A stretch of 64,000 nt of DNA from Grammothele lineata (GCA_002150815.3 NDFF03000020.1:1-64000); one strand, 5' to 3'; numbered from the stretch's first letter, positions 46,786 through 60,481 are shown. Program-made: numbers and translations. Notes: generated by a model from the sequence alone, not told the origin.

Positions 46786-49178
46786 GGTGAGAAGAAGAAG
46801 GGGCGACTAAGTCGTTGGCGTACCAAATACGACGGACGCGGACGTTGACGGCGTGATCGAACTCAATCTCCCATTTTCATCGTGCTCCAGTTCAACTTGA
46901 CAGTGCGAGTTGTGTTCCATTTGGGTGAGCCCGAAGGACAGCAGTTTGCCGTCGTAGAGGAGATGCGAGAAGTGTACCGTCGTAAGTCAAGGTTGAGAGG
47001 TGGCGGGGAGAAGGTTGCAGACACCGACCTGATGGCGGGAGGGTGGAGATTGTCGACACAGCTACCGAATATTGATGCCTATAGAAGGCATGAGCTACGC
47101 CAACATGATGTCAGACAACAGGCCGCCAAGGATAAAGGTGCCGTTGAAACATGCACACACCGCCGATTACACGATTCCAACCCGCTAGGGTAGGCTAGAG
47201 CGACGGCACGTCTGTCGGGCCCCGGCATCACTGGTGAGCGACCTATCACATCGCCCTGGCGTGTCGTGATGATTTGGCGAGGGAGTACGTCAATCGCACT
47301 CCAGAGAAGCACAGAGACCGTCCGCGCATGTCCAGCGACGAGAATGATGCATGCGCAAATGTGATGGTGCCTACCTATCTGCCGCGGAGGTGCTGTGGCA
47401 ATAAACCGTCCACAGCCACTCATACTATGACATTGAGGCATAGGCCCTCCACTGGCCTTTGTGTCGGTAGGTCTCAGTTCTTCAAAGTTGGCGGGAAGCA
47501 GGAGCCGTCCAGGCCCCCGGCTGGTGCCAGCGCATAATGCAACGATCGTTGTTCACAGCGACACCAGCTGAAAAGTCGACTGTATGAGCTTGGTGTGTTC
47601 TGTGATGCCGCCGCCGTCTAGAGTGTAGAACGTCGTGTAGGCGACGAGGAGATGGAGGCCTTGAATGCGTGGTGAACCGGTGAGGAATCGGACAGACAGA
47701 TCGCAGTCATCAGCGCGCCGCCCAAGCAAGCAGGCCCCATCCACGTGGCTTGGGGCTTCTTCCGCGGGCCAATCTTATGGTTGATGAAACGGATACTAGG
47801 ATGCGTAAGCTTTTCGTCGTGAGAGCAGCTGAAGAATTTGTTCAAGCAGGCTGAGAGTGGATGAAACGGAGATGTCGCGGCTTTCGGATGGGCCCCTCTA
47901 ATACGTAGACGCTCACTGTTCGGCGGGGCGGGCCCGGGATCCGGAGAGTCGTAATAGGAAGGTAATTCCCGCGACTCAGTCGGACGACCAGTGTTGGGCC
48001 TTTACGTTGCCAAGCTCATCTAGATCCCTCATTCTCTCCAACACTCCCCACATCGACGCCGATATCGCACAGGAAGGCTCCCGTATACGGGTGCCACACG
48101 AGGCCCCTGAATAGTCTACTTCTCCCCTGGCGCTTTCGTAAAAGCTGCGGACTTTGTACCCAACCAAGCGATTCCAAGTCCGCGGCCAGCCTCGACCTGT
48201 ACCGATGACGAAACCACCTTCAGGCCAATCCACCGCGCAGTGCAAACCCTGACATTGTTGTGCCACGCCTGACAGGTGTGGGCGTCACTCCAAGTTCGCG
48301 GGAGCATACTCGTTGGAGGACTCATCATGGTTGTCAGTACGAGTCGGTCTCGTCTCTCTGAGACGTTTTCCAGAGTTATTCTGATAATGTGTTCGCCAGT
48401 GCGTTCTGTGGCGCGTCAATGAATATCAACCGTGACTGTGGAGGATTGCATAGCGCTTGCGTGTCTGCGTGGTCAGTCCAGTCCCACGTCTACAGAAATG
48501 GCTACCCTTGTTCGCGTGCTTGCCCCACTTCGCAGTCGGCGAAGACTGACATGACTCCCTCCAGTGCCACGCGATACCGCCGCTCGCTGCCACCCCGAGA
48601 TGTCGCCGTCTTCTGAGACACAGCATTCAATGAGGTCTACGCCAGGCTATTCCGCAAAATTCTCGTCTTGCGGCGGGACGATTCAATTGGGACCTTCGTT
48701 GAGCGTTTGTGTCGGTCTCATGCTTGTTCTCTTCATGGTATGCATAGCTGATCGTGAACTTCTTCTGCTGTGCAGCCGTGACGTGCCGATATCCGCGAGC
48801 CGCTCAGATATCCTCCGCACCGTCGGCAGTACGTCACACTCTCTCAAGGTCTTCCAAGATCAAGCGGTCGTCTTCGCCCCAGAACCCTCGTTTTCGGCGG
48901 ACACTTCCGACGGGCTCACGAGAACGCCGCTCGCAGCTACGGTGCTCACTGAATGCAGTATCAGCTAAGCGGTCAGAGAGCATCGCGAGAGCTCTGAAAG
49001 GCAAGCTACAAGCGCGTATGGGTGGAGTACCGCGAACCTAACTTCTCTCCGACCCTAGAATCATGGACCGACCCTCTCCGACACCGCATCCGAAGGGACT
49101 ACTCTTATACAGCTCGCGTGGCTCCACCTTTTCCTCGACTTCCTGTCCCCCTACTTCTCCCCACATCCTCCACCCGCG
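46786..49178. other. 2.4-kb gene-free stretch
   Basis: Many short overlapping frames but none with family resemblance or consistent splicing. The last few hundred bases are presumably the promoter of the sugar transporter. Confidence 0.35.
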
Positions 49179-51974
49179 ATGGCAAGCTCCGACACCATCG
49201 AGAAGCAGTCTCAGGTCCCAGGCGCTAAGCCCCGGGAGCGCGGGACCGAGTCCTTCGTCGAGAACGCCAGCCAGAGCGACGAGTCCGCCTCGCCCAAGAA
49301 TCTCAACGCGAAGCTCGCGAACCCACTCGCGGGCCTCACGCACGAGCAGCTCCTCGCCGACGCCGCGGAGTTCGCCACCGCGCATGGATTGGGCGAGCAC
49401 ACCGAGGTCATCCAGAAGGGCGCACTTCTCGCGCAGGACCCGACTGCGTTTGAGGGTCTGCCGATGCTCAATGAGGCGGACAAGATCGCACTCCGCCGCG
49501 AGTTCACGCACAAGTGGGACCAGCCGAAGACATTGTACTACCTCGCGGTGATGTGTTCCGTTGCCGCCGCGGTCCAAGGGGTACGTCACGACCCGTCTCT
49601 TCTATTCTACACTTTTTCTCCCGTGTCGTCCTGACTAGGACTGTGTATTGACTTGGACAGATGGACGAGTCCGTTATCAGCGGCGCAAATGTGTTCTTCG
49701 CGAGTCAGTTCGGCATCGACCCGGGAAACGGCTCAGGCAACAGCAAAAACCAATGGCTCCTAGGACTCGTCAACTCAGCGCCCTACGTTCGTCGCCCCTT
49801 TCTCTTTTTCACATCATGCTCTGACAGCACCCAACCCACAGCTCTGCTGTGGTCTCTTCAGTTGCTGGTTGACAGACCCGGTACGCCCATGGCTCCTCCC
49901 CGCAGCGCTCGTATGTCGCTGATGCTCCACCCCGTAGCTCAACAGGTGGCTCGGCCGGCGAGGCGCCATATTCGTCACGGCGATGTTCTCCTTCGCCACG
50001 TGCATCTGGCAGTCCGTTACGAACTCCTGGCCCCATTTGTTTGTCGCGCGCTTCATCCTGGGCTTTGGCATCGGCCCGAAGAGCGCTACAGTCCCCGTGT
50101 ACTCCGCTGAGTGAGTCTCCGATCTCGTCTGGCTTCGTCTAACATTGGAGCTCGCCCTGACACCATGTTTCGTGCAGATGCGCGCCGCCGCTCATCCGAG
50201 GTGCGCTCGTCATGATGTGGCAGACGTGGACAGCGTTCGGCATCATGCTCGGCTACGTCATGGACATCGCGTTTGAGAAGGTCCCCGACCCTCCGCACAT
50301 CCGCGGCCTCAACTGGCGTCTCATGCTCGGCAGCGTGAGTCCTTACCTTGCTCAGAGAAGCTGCTCTATCGGCCCAACTGACGGACCAAATCGTTCCTTC
50401 TAGGCTGGCGTTCCAGCGCTGATCGTTGCGGCACAGGTGTACTTGTGCCCCGAGTCTCCGAGGTGGTACATGATGAAGGGCCGGTACGCGAAGGCATTCG
50501 AGTCTCTTCGCCGTCTACGTCACACTGATATCCAGGCCGCGCGCGATCTCTACTGTGAGTCTCGTCTATCGCTTCTTATTCGTGCGCGTCGCTTATTCGT
50601 TTTCCAAGACATCCACGTTCTCTTAGAGGCGGAGAGAGAGGTCGAACGTCAGACCAAGCGCAACAAATTCCTCGAGCTCTGGACTGTCCCGCGAAACCGC
50701 CGAGCTTCCGTAGCTTCGTCCATCGTCATGTTCATGTAAATTTTCCGTTCTCCCGTTGTTTGGGACCCACTCGTTGACTGTGCTTCCTCGTGGGTTCACA
50801 GGCAGCAGTTCTGCGGCGTGAACGCGATCGCGTACTACAGCACCAACATCTTCATCCAGGGCGGCTTCTCCACAACAGCAGCGTTCCTCGCGTCTTTCGG
50901 TGCCGGTACGCATTCTCCGCTGCCGCATTGGCTCGTTATGCCGACATAGCGCTCATGCTGACGCGGCGCGCTTGCAACAGGCGCGATCAACTTCGTGTTC
51001 GCGGGCCCTGCGATATGGACGATCGATACGTTTGGGCGGAGGAACCTCCTGCTCGTCTCGTTCCCGCTCATGGCTGCCATGCACCTTTTGACGGGCTTCG
51101 CATTGTGCGTCTCTTCGTCCCGATGCGCTCCTCTGAGAACCATAAACACGACTCTTGCTGACGTTCTCATGTTTGCCAGCTTCATCCCCAAGACTATGCA
51201 AGCTGCTCACACGGGAGTCATCGCACTGGGCGTGTACCTCTTCGAGGCTGCTTACTCGCCTGGAGAAGGTCCCGTACCCTTCACAGTAAGCACCCCACTT
51301 TCTCTGGTCTCCATCGTACGAAGCGCTGACGACGTCATGTCCTCGCTTCCCCCTCCCCACACGGCAGTACTCGGCCGAAGCGTTCCCGCTGTACGTGCGC
51401 GACATTGGCATGTCCCAGGCGACCGCCCTTCTCTGGTTCTTGTGCGTCCTTCTTGCCTCTCTCCATTCCTCTGCGCGAATTCCCCAGTCTTACGCGCGCG
51501 GGTTCGTGCGCAGCAATTTCGTCATCGCGCTCACCGTGCCCGCCATCATCGGCGCGTGGACGCCGCAGGGCATGTTCGGCTGGTTCGCCGGGTGGAAGTG
51601 AGTCTTTCTTGCGTGCTTGTCGGATGGACGCGCAGAATGAATGCTAAATGTGGGGTGTGTAGCATCATTGGCTTCTTCCTGGCCCTCCTCTTCGTTCCTG
51701 AAACAAAGGCTCTCTCGCTCGAAGAGCTCGACCAAGGTCCGTTCCCGCCGCCTTTCCATTCTCTTTCCTTTGCTGTTACTGACGGTATTCTACGCGTGCA
51801 GTGTTCGGGGTCCCAACTCGCGTTCACGCCGCATACCAAGTCCGCGCCCTCGGACACAACTTCCGCAAGTACGTCCTGCGCCAGAACGTCGGAGATATGC
51901 CGCCGTTGTACGAGCACGAGGGCGCGATCGGCGGCGGAAAGGCGAACATGATGGGTGGGTTCACTGCAGCGTGA
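49179..51974 (+). CDS. MFS sugar/polyol transporter (myo-inositol-type)
   Basis: ATG at 49179 (ccgcgATGg), stop at 51972-51974, about ten introns. A ~125-residue cytosolic N-terminus is followed by a 12-TM sugar-porter fold: Q-G-M-D-E-S-V-I-S-G-A-N, R-F-I-L-G-F-G-I-G-P-K-S, P-E-S-P-R-W-Y-M-M-K-G-R, Q-Q-F-C-G-V-N-A-I-A-Y-Y-S and V-P-E-T-K-A-L-S-L-E-E-L-D. These are the diagnostic sugar-porter signatures, and the end (V-F-G-V-P-T-R-V-H-A-A-Y-Q) resembles basidiomycete myo-inositol/polyol transporters. Expected at the plasma membrane, importing a sugar or polyol with protons; the exact substrate is not readable. No frame break found in the conserved blocks. Confidence 0.85.
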
Positions 51975-52112
51975 GCGATCAGATACGTAGGTTTTCTTCT
52001 CGGCTTCGCACGTAAAATATTCCCTCTTCGTGTATATATAACGGCTTGTATTTTTGTAGCTCTAGAGCACTCGTAAAGCTAATGCATAGTATGGACTTTC
52101 TCTTTCGTCACC

Positions 52113-54381
52113 TCACTGGGGATAGGCGAGGTTAAGTTTCGTAAGATACGCCATCTGCTCCGCGCGGAACGTGTCGAGCGTAACGTCGATCGCACCGCCT
52201 TCCTCGAACGTGAGGAGACGCGGTGCCTTCTGCGTATACGTGGGCCACTCCGTGGAGTTGCCTCCGTTGGGGTTGTGCGTCGCGATGAAGCGGATCACGT
52301 AGTCACCCAAGGGCCCCGCTCCGTAAGCATCCGCGAGGTCGCTTCCGTGTGCCGCCCCGAGACCTTCGACGGGGTTGTTCGTGCTGACTGCAGACCCAAG
52401 TTAGCACATCGACACGCCGTACTAGAAGCAGAGCTGTGTACATACGGTAGGCGTACACGGGAGCACCTCCTGAGGCAGTGAGTGTGTCGAGCAACAAGCG
52501 ACGCGGGGCACCGAAAACGAGGTCTCCCTGAAGGGCGGCCATGCGCTTGTACTCGGGCGTGAAGGTAAAGTTGTCGCCCGTCCCGAACGGCGAGCCCACG
52601 GCGGGATCGGAGGGGTAGAGCTTCAGCAGGGGCTCTAGTGCGGCACGAGGGGCATTGGAGAAGAATACAGAGGACAGGTAGTCCGAGAACTCCTCGTCCG
52701 TGCTGGAAAGGAAAGGCAGTGAGCAACGGTGAAGCAGACAGACGTAAGCGTGGATGTGACGAACGTGACGTTGTTAAGAGTAGGAAGGGAGAAGAGAGTT
52801 CCTTCGTCTTGGGTCTCTCCTACAGGCGTGTGAGTATGTGGAAATAGCCAGGACGAACAGCCAACTGACCACTTATGACTGGAATCTTAGCAATCGCACC
52901 CCGAAGGATTTGGCGTTCCGGAGGCTCGGCCACATATCCACCATCAGCTCGAGCCAACCAAGGAGAGTGAAGTTGCTAGAACGACGTATGAATGTTCGTT
53001 CACTGCCAGAAGTCTGAGATGGGGCGAACGCACAGTAAATGTGAACAGGCTTGGTGTTCTGTCTGTCGCGTTCATGAGAACGTCAAGTGGTACTGTGCGC
53101 AAGCATTCCAGGGTGTCTTCGCTGCCAGCACACCCGGAACCCTCAACGACTATGTCGTACGTGTTCTGGACGAAAGGCTCGTCAACGAATCCTGAGGGGC
53201 TTCCTGAGCCGGACTCCATGATCCCGGCATGGAAGAGGCTTCCGGTATCACCCCCGTTGGAGAGCATGTGCTGGGCAATCGAGAACGCCCCGGCACTCTG
53301 TCCCCAGCTGATAGAAGGCAACACTATCGTGAATGACACGCGAGTATGGTTAAGAGATCGAAAACGTACAGTGTAACCTTTTGAGGGTCTCCGCCAAAAG
53401 CGGCAATATATTTCTGGACCCATTCAAGAGCTGCGCGCTCTGTAACTGACATCAGTGTATGTGAAAAGAAAAATATCATTGACGACTCACGATCGAGAAG
53501 ACCCAAGTTCGAGACACCGGCATCTTTGACTTCCTTTCCGCCCAGGAAACCAAGTGCTAAGTAATAACAGTGAGTATAGCTTCGGAGTACGTATGAATGT
53601 CGATAAGGAGGAACTCACTCGTGACTCTGTAGTTTATCGCAACATAGACGATGGGCTGGCCAAGCTCGACAGAGCGTGCCACAACAGGCTCCCCTTGAAG
53701 ACTAGACCGACATGAACGCTACGAACGTTCAGATAATCGTAGGACACTCACGCAACATTCGAACCAAGCTCAAAACCACCACCATATATCCACTGCAAGG
53801 ATGCACTCAGATTGGCGGCGACGTTCTGAATGAATAGGATAAGTGCTTACCACAACCACGGGAAGTTTGGAATTCCTTGTCGCATTTGCCGGTGCGATGA
53901 CGTTCAGGTTAAGACCTGACGTTAATTGACACGTGAGACGTCACAGAAGGGCCCAGGTACGAGATGTACCCACAGTCTTCACTTTGAGGGACGGGCGGAG
54001 CCGCGAAGCTGGCGAGATAGGCCAGAATGGAGGCGGGCACGTTGCTGGGCAGATTGAGCGGCGCAATGGAGCGCTGAATACACTGGTTCCCAAAAACTGT
54101 GGCGTTCAGCGTTCCCGTGTAAGGAGGCAGGGCCTGAGGCAGGCGCAAACGAAGGTCGCCGACACTATGTCCACCTGTAAGCAGGAAATCGGAGAAGGAA
54201 AGATGGATACTCGCGGAGGCTGAGCGAATGGGATCCCGAGGTACTGGGCGACCGACCCGTTAAGGTTGCCAATTACTGTGGCATCGTCCAGTAAGACGGT
54301 AGGTGCTGAATCTGCAACACTGGTGCCTAGATGTGCTACCAGAGTGGTGAAAAGGAGGCCGAACACAGACTGGAGAGGCAT
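52113..54381 (-). CDS. Secreted type-B carboxylesterase/lipase
   Basis: ATG at 54381 with a signal peptide (S-V-F-G-L-L-F-T-T-L-V-A-H-L-G), stop at 52113, about ten introns. The alpha/beta-hydrolase blocks are in order: Y-L-G-I-P-F-A-Q-P-P, S-E-D-C-L-N-L-N-V-I, oxyanion-hole W-I-Y-G-G-G-F, A-L-E-W-V-Q-K-Y-I-A-A-F-G-G-D-P, nucleophile W-G-Q-S-A-G-A, acid D-E-G-T-L-F-S and base histidine A-A-H-G-S-D-L. The Ser/Glu/His triad is complete. Type-B enzymes hydrolyse carboxylic esters; secretion suggests an extracellular lipid or ester substrate. The first intron has a GC donor (GCGAGT) where the paralog at 60.5 kb has GTGAGT. Looks functional. Confidence 0.85.
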
Positions 54382-55569
54382 GCCGAAGATGAAGCAACAA
54401 CCACTGCAGGGAACGATGAGAGGCTAGAACGCAACTGTAGAGGATCCCCAGATATGTATGCACCTTCCATCGGAACCGATCGATGTGAAAACTTGGTACC
54501 GTGACTCGTCAACCAAGATTGAATAACGTTGGATCCTTGACGGCGGCTCCGAATGACCGGCGAAGCATCAACAGGAGTTGGACTCGGACTTCGCAGAGGA
54601 ACAGCTTATCACGGCGAGCGCCTCAGAATTCACTGAATAGCCCCCCTTCCGATATGAGCGGAAAGAATATGGCTGCGATGTGGGCGACGAGCTCTTGCTG
54701 AAAGAGAGAGTCGTGTTTGAATGGGCCGGCTGAGCTCGACAATGATGAAGGTGGCAGTGAGTCAAGTGTTGCCCGCCACGGCCACGGCGCGCTCGGCAAA
54801 AATGCCCCGGTCCCGGTTCGATCCCGCGTCCGCGTCAAATATGCCGGTCGGGGTCCGACATCTGTCGGCCTATTCTGGGTGAAGTCCGATGGAGCCTGTC
54901 GTCCGCCTTGGAACGGCATGTTGAACCATTCGACAACGCTCATTCCTTAAGTCTTTCCAACCTCTCCTCATCTCCGTTTCCCCTTTAGGCACCCTTTCAA
55001 CAAATCATAGGTAACGCACTGAGTACTGTAATCATAGGCCATCAGCGGGGGTCAGTTTCCAAACACGGTCGAAGTCGCATTAGCATTCGGACCCTCGCGT
55101 CTGTTTGGCAGATTAGGGATCGAGGGTACGTACCGTCGATGGACATAGTGAGCACTGACTACGTACACTTCAGGTTCGTTTCGTGAAGAACCGAGTCCAG
55201 CTTGTAGGCTTCTCATAGCATGATGTTACTAAGAGCCCGGCTCCTCAACTACGACATGCCGTCTGGCTTAACAATGCAGAATGCTGGTGCCAGCGTTCAC
55301 CCGGTTCGATCCGGCTCGCTATATGTCCGCTGAATGTACTACCATAGCGCCTTCAGATCCCACCACTTATCGCGGTCCTTCATCTGAGTCGATTCTCTTA
55401 CGCTGACTTGTATTCCTGATCATCTCACATAAAGGCGTCCTTGGTATTTCCAAACGCATGTGTTGCAACTTGCGTCCCTTCTAGCATAGAGCGATACCGA
55501 GGACATGCTAGGTACGTATTGTACTCTTCTGTGCGGCATTCAATCTCACGAGGATCATTTAAAGACGCC
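54382..55569. other. Intergenic, nothing recognised
   Basis: Contains the esterase promoter. No supported gene. Confidence 0.35.
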
Positions 55570-56490
55570 CCTTTTGTAACGACTGGCCCCTATACATACG
55601 TGTCATCGTCCCAGATGTGGAAATAGAAGAGGTAGAGCCACCCTCTCTGGCGCAGTCGCTCCAGGACCCCTTTGCCAGCGATGCAGCTTCTTCTCCGCAC
55701 CGTCGCCTCGCTCCCAGCCGCCACGACGGTATCCGTATTCCCCACTCTGCAGCACACATAGAGGAATTAGAGTCTGGGAACTTGCGACGCACACCTACAC
55801 CGAGTCTGCTGCTCCTCAGATGCCCCCACAGATCATGACTCGCTCGCGCCTTGATTTCTCGAACACCGACGTCAACCGTCACAGCCCATCCATTCCTTCG
55901 TCAGAGAACCTCTCGTAAGCGCATACGTCGCGGAATTCATATTCACAGCTTTCGACGACGGCTCTGCGTGCCGCCGGTTCTCTCTGCCATATCTGAGCAG
56001 CGCTCGCTACGGTCATATTATCGCGATGACAGCAGTGGCGAAGGTGATAGCCGAGACAACAGAAACGTCTGTCCAAACATCACTCACTCTCTCGCCCACG
56101 TGTCGCACGCGCCGCTCTGTGCACAACCTTGCGCTCCATCCACTTCCTCTCCCACCATCACCTGCTTCTTCTCTCGAACCACCGCATGCTCCAGTGCTCC
56201 AAATCTAACTCTTTCTGCGCCGCCTTCGGCGTACAGCCCTGATACGCCCGCCGACGCCGCCGCCACCACCGCACGTTGCATGAGGTCTGAGTGGTGGCGA
56301 CAGCTCGATAAGACAGATCTCCAGGCGTTGGGCTGGACACGCGAGATCTCGCCGCTCGAGAACGCGGCGGCACCCGCACAGCTGCGCATCCGACAGAAGT
56401 GGTCGTGGAACGCGGGGATCAGACTGGAGGCCGGCCGGCCGGAGTCGCTACCGATGGTCCATGGACGCCAGGAAGAGCGGGGTAGGTAGA
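55570..56490 (+). pseudogene. Decayed copy of the 35.9-37.1 kb membrane-tail gene
   Basis: Homology begins just where exon 2 of the intact gene begins (ACGACTGGCCC). It includes V-E-P-P-S-L-A-Q-S-L-Q-D-P-F-A, then T-R-S-R-L-D-F-S in another frame, Y-Y-R-D-D-S-S-G-E-G-D, R-T-R-R-S-V-H-N-L-A-L-H-P-L-P-L, L-E-N-A-A-A-P-A-Q-L-R-I-R-Q-K and A-G-I-R-L-E-A-G. The frame shifts several times and the membrane-helix exon is missing, so it cannot encode the full protein. Confidence 0.75.
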
Positions 56491-57678
56491 GGTAAATATG
56501 AGTGCGAAGGTGGCTCGACACGACCGCCATCGTACCGCCTAGGTAAGTAGCGATAATGGCGGGTCTACCACTCGCCTCTATCTGGATTCTTTAAGCGTCC
56601 AACTCTTACGGGAGTGAAAACACCTCTGCTGGATGCGGTTCGCGAGAGCGACCATGTGCAGGTCTGATCTTTTCCTTGTGGTGTTTGCTCTGCCCCTTCA
56701 GATAATCTGAGATGGCGTATGATCAGAGTGTGAGCTCGTGAACGGAGGGTTGCTCGGTCCAAGCTGCGCAACCGTCGCAGTTGAAGCTCCAGAGCACTGA
56801 AGATTCACATTCACCCTTACTACTCTATCTGAACGTCCTCAATCATTATGGATGTTGACTCCAACAACGCCGTCGTTGCCACCGTCAGTTTAGGATTATC
56901 CCTTTGACGACACCCGTGGTACGGCACGCCCCATTGTGCCAAATATTTGACGATACAGGGGTCATGATATTCCTCGGAGTTCGCTCTAAGGTGCCGCAGA
57001 TAGAACTTGAGACGTTGAACAGGTTGATATATAGAGACAATAAGTAACTCCGGCGAGCCCGCTGTTGTCCGACGAAGATGAACTACGTGGTCTGTAGCGA
57101 TCGTATATGTATGGTAAGTGAGAGTCTCTAAGTCGCTACTGACCCTAGCTGCGGTCTGTCATCCCTTAAGAACAACAGGTTACTGTCTGATCATCACCAG
57201 CATTTCTAGCGTTCTAAATCTTGAGGGACTTGGTTATCGTACTCCACCGTGGTATGTAGCCAGTGGCTCGTTCCCCGCAATGAATCGCAAATGCATAATC
57301 TTCGCCTGTGGTCTATGGTGTAATGTAGACACACTCGCGAATGATCCCGCACTATTATAAGTACTGCATTCCCTTTTTTACAAACGATCCCAATGACATC
57401 TTTTATATGAAGTACGTAGAGAATCATCTCAGCAGACACGTTCAATGGCAGGTGTAGTGACTGTAACAATGATACCAACTTAATCTAGAGCAATGTGATT
57501 CGCTCCTATGTGACCCAATGTTCGTAGTCAACCCGTTCAGCAGTAAATAGGACCGTTCCTGTCACAATCCTCATTCACTCTCGCGTGTCTTCCGACGCAA
57601 CGCTCGTCGCGGTCTGCCCACTATTCCGCTGACCACGTACGCTGCCCTTTCCCCAGACTTCCTGGTAGGGCCATCTCA
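56491..57678. other. Spacer inside the duplicated block
   Basis: Corresponds in position to the spacer at 35.13-35.87 kb. No gene recognised. Confidence 0.35.
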
Positions 57679-59042
57679 ATGAGTGTTATTCCGAGTCCAC
57701 TTCATTGGCTTTCTGGTCGGGCCGCAAATATCCTAAACTGTGGAGAGAAGGTTACATGTAAAACATGTAAATCGGGATCCGGGGATATGGACTGTCCTCC
57801 CCAGGGTAAACTGGTCGGGCCATCTGACGGCATCCTTAAAGCACAAATGCACTGTCAGTTGCTGCCACAGAATGAAATCACAATTCAATTCGCATCTCCA
57901 GGCACGTATGATTCACAATTTCCCGCTCTACTGTTTTACACTACAGGGATTGACGTTTCTTAGGTAGCGGCAATGTCACAATCCTCGGTGGCTCAAAAAA
58001 CGGTCAAGATAACACCAGCTATAGCTGCACCCTAGACGGAATGCAACCGCAAAGCAGCTCTATTATGCAATTGCCACAAGACGAACTCTGCATTTTCAGC
58101 GTCGACGGATCAACTACAACGCACACTCTGACGATGACTGTTAATCACGGTTTACTATCTATCGACCATGTTCAGTATCCTGCTTCCATGCAAATGCCGG
58201 AGACTGGGGCTCCAAGGGGCTCTAGTCTTCCCGCTAATCCAGCCAATCCCTCTACAAGCCAACCGTCAGCATTAAGCACGGCAACTTCGTCGAGCTCAAG
58301 CACCTCCGTATTCAATGATCCAGACAGTTCCTCAACACAGTCTGGTACAGCTCGTCATACTTTTACTTCATCTCGCACTGAGCATTAACAAACTGGTTCT
58401 TAGGACCCCCCGCAAACGCCACCAGCAGCCCGGGGACCACGACCCCTGACACACACCCCACCCAGAGCAAGCCAGCTCCCGCCCCCCCTACCACAAGACC
58501 AAGCCCACCGACCGGGGCCCCGTCATCCAAGTTGGAAAAAGATTCGCCAAGTACAACCCCCAGCTTAACTACAGACACGCCAGTGAGTTCAGGCACAGAT
58601 GGACACCCCAATCCCTCCAAAGGGACGATCGCGGGGATAGTAATCGTCATGATATTCCTACTCCTTCTGAGCGCCGCCGCGTTCCTTTATCGACGGCGCA
58701 TGCGCGAGCGACGGAGAATTGCCCTGACTACCTTCGGTACGCACGCTTCAGATATTGACATAAACCCCCGCTTCGTGGCTTATAACCCGCACAGAGCCTC
58801 TTGCGCTTTTCTCAGGCTCATCAGGGGCTCCGCCAACCCCGGGGATTATGGACGAGAAAATCACAGAAGGATCGATGGAGAAAGACGTTACGAAGGGGCT
58901 CTCGCTCGCGCCGCTTGAGACACCATTCGACGTGAAGCGAGAAGAGGCTGAGAAGGACGCCGAGGCTCATTCCCACGAAGGAACAGGGGAAGATACCGAG
59001 AGTCTCGGATCGCTGTCGTATTGGGGCCCATTGGTGCTCTGA
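57679..59042 (+). pseudogene. Frameshifted paralog of the 33.8-35.1 kb membrane protein
   Basis: The ATG at 57679 begins M-S-V-I-P-S. A Cys-rich exon (C-G-E-K-V-T-C-K-T-C) is followed by an intron with a GC donor, then N-V-T-I-L-G-G, S-Y-S-C-T-L-D-G and a Ser/Thr linker. Next come a helix (T-I-A-G-I-V-I-V-M-I-F-L-L-L-L) and R-R-R-M-R-E-R-R-R-I-A-L-T-T-F-G. Near 58795 the frame is lost, apparently by a 2-bp deletion relative to the intact copy. It resumes in another frame with P-L-A-L-F-S-G-S-S-G and runs to the family ending Y-W-G-P-L-V-L at 59042. The ectodomain and membrane anchor are still open, so a truncated product is possible; a sequencing error cannot be excluded. Confidence 0.72.
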
Positions 59043-59959
59043 CGTTTCTGGTCGGAACAAGGTCCGAGCCCGTGGGGCGGACATGCGCGAGAGGTATGTT
59101 CCAAACTCCTATAGCGTCTGCTTCGGCCTGACGTAAGTAGAGAAGGTTTTTGAATATTCTTGAATGCCATAGGCCCTTCGATTGGACACGGCATCGTCGT
59201 AGCATCCATGTCAGACATTCTTGAAACACGTGCATGTATGTTCTAGATCTCGACTGGCTACTAGCCCCGCGCGTTGAACGCTGATTGAAGCGTTGGACTA
59301 CGTGCCACACATAATGTATGCAGTGTACGATACCATGAAAATGTATACCCCGTAAAGTGAATAGTGATGATAGTGGGACCGCGGGCCGTTTCAGGAATCG
59401 GTATGTAACATGTTGGGACGAGCTGCACGAACGCCGACGTGCTCCCGTGCGGAATGTAAATGCGACATATCGAGTATCATGTATCGTATCACTTCGCATA
59501 CCAGAGATCGGATGTCCGCAGCCCACGGCGCACGCAGGTCTCCACAGGCCTCGAGGGAAGCCAGCGGCGCCGCGGTGGGTTCGGTAGGGTAGGCTTGAAG
59601 GAAAAGGGGCAGATGACGGCGACGTACATATTACTCAAAAAGAGCTGCCCCCTCTGTATGGGCATTCCTGAGGGCACGTCAAGGGCGAACGCGGCATGTT
59701 CAATATCCTGCCATGTACAGCACCACGATTGTCACGGTATCTCCAGTACTGATCTGCGAAGACATAGTCGGCTCATTTCACAATACGACAGACTCACTGC
59801 GTCGCTTAGAGGATGTAGAGTGGCCATCTTCTTCCCTTGCGGAGCAGCGACGCGCTAAAGAGATATGAGGGGGACAAGACAGTAGGGATGCGGAACGCAC
59901 GGTGTGCACGGCGCGCGAGTCGCGTCTGTGGCGTATGTCAATAAAGCCAAACAACGCGT
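59043..59959. other. Duplicated non-coding spacer
   Basis: The first ~170 bases match, inverted, the region just below 33813. The rest is non-coding by eye. Confidence 0.5.
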
Positions 59960-60270
59960 CAGCATCCCGATGACGTTAGCATCCCGTGTCAAGGGCGCTA
60001 CGGACGTCCAAGTCGCGTAGCCGGCGTAAGTACCACCTCAGCCTCCATGATGGTAGATTCCGGTTCCCGACCTATACGAGGGTTTCTCTTCTGATGCTTT
60101 GTAGGGTTGCCACTCGCCAGGTACTCGAGACCCCCGCCCCTGAATCCAGTCGTCTTCGTGCATGCGATGCCGCAGCGGGCGGCAGTGCATGCCAGTGCTG
60201 CTGAACGTCAAGTTGAACGTCGACTACTGGAAGTTCCCCATCTAGCCTGTCCAAGCCAGCCTTCTTAATC
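59960..60270 (+). pseudogene. Decayed 5' copy of the 31.9-32.9 kb gene
   Basis: The start ATGACGTTAGCATCCCGTGT matches the intact gene's first exon (ATGACGTCAGCCTTCCGTGT). An in-frame TAG follows after 16 codons. The intron with TGATGCTTTGTAG and the V-L-L-N segment of exon 2 are also recognisable. The 3' part is missing where the second esterase begins. Confidence 0.7.
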
Positions 60271-60481
60271 AACTCCCCATCGTTCTTTCGTATCTCCCGG
60301 GTGTTCGAATGAGCCTATCGTATTGGTCATAGCCGCACTTCTGTCATATACTGCACTTCTCCCGGCCGGCCTCGATGGATGCCTATCCCGAGTCCATAGC
60401 ACTGCCAGCGGAGTCCATCGTATGCGCATTAATCCGCACCTCGAAACCCCACAGGACGCCTACCAACGCTCCGCAACCTAG

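Noticed and set aside
49038..49589. 183-residue minus-strand frame
   Set aside because: Antisense of the first exon of the sugar transporter, which has clear family motifs.
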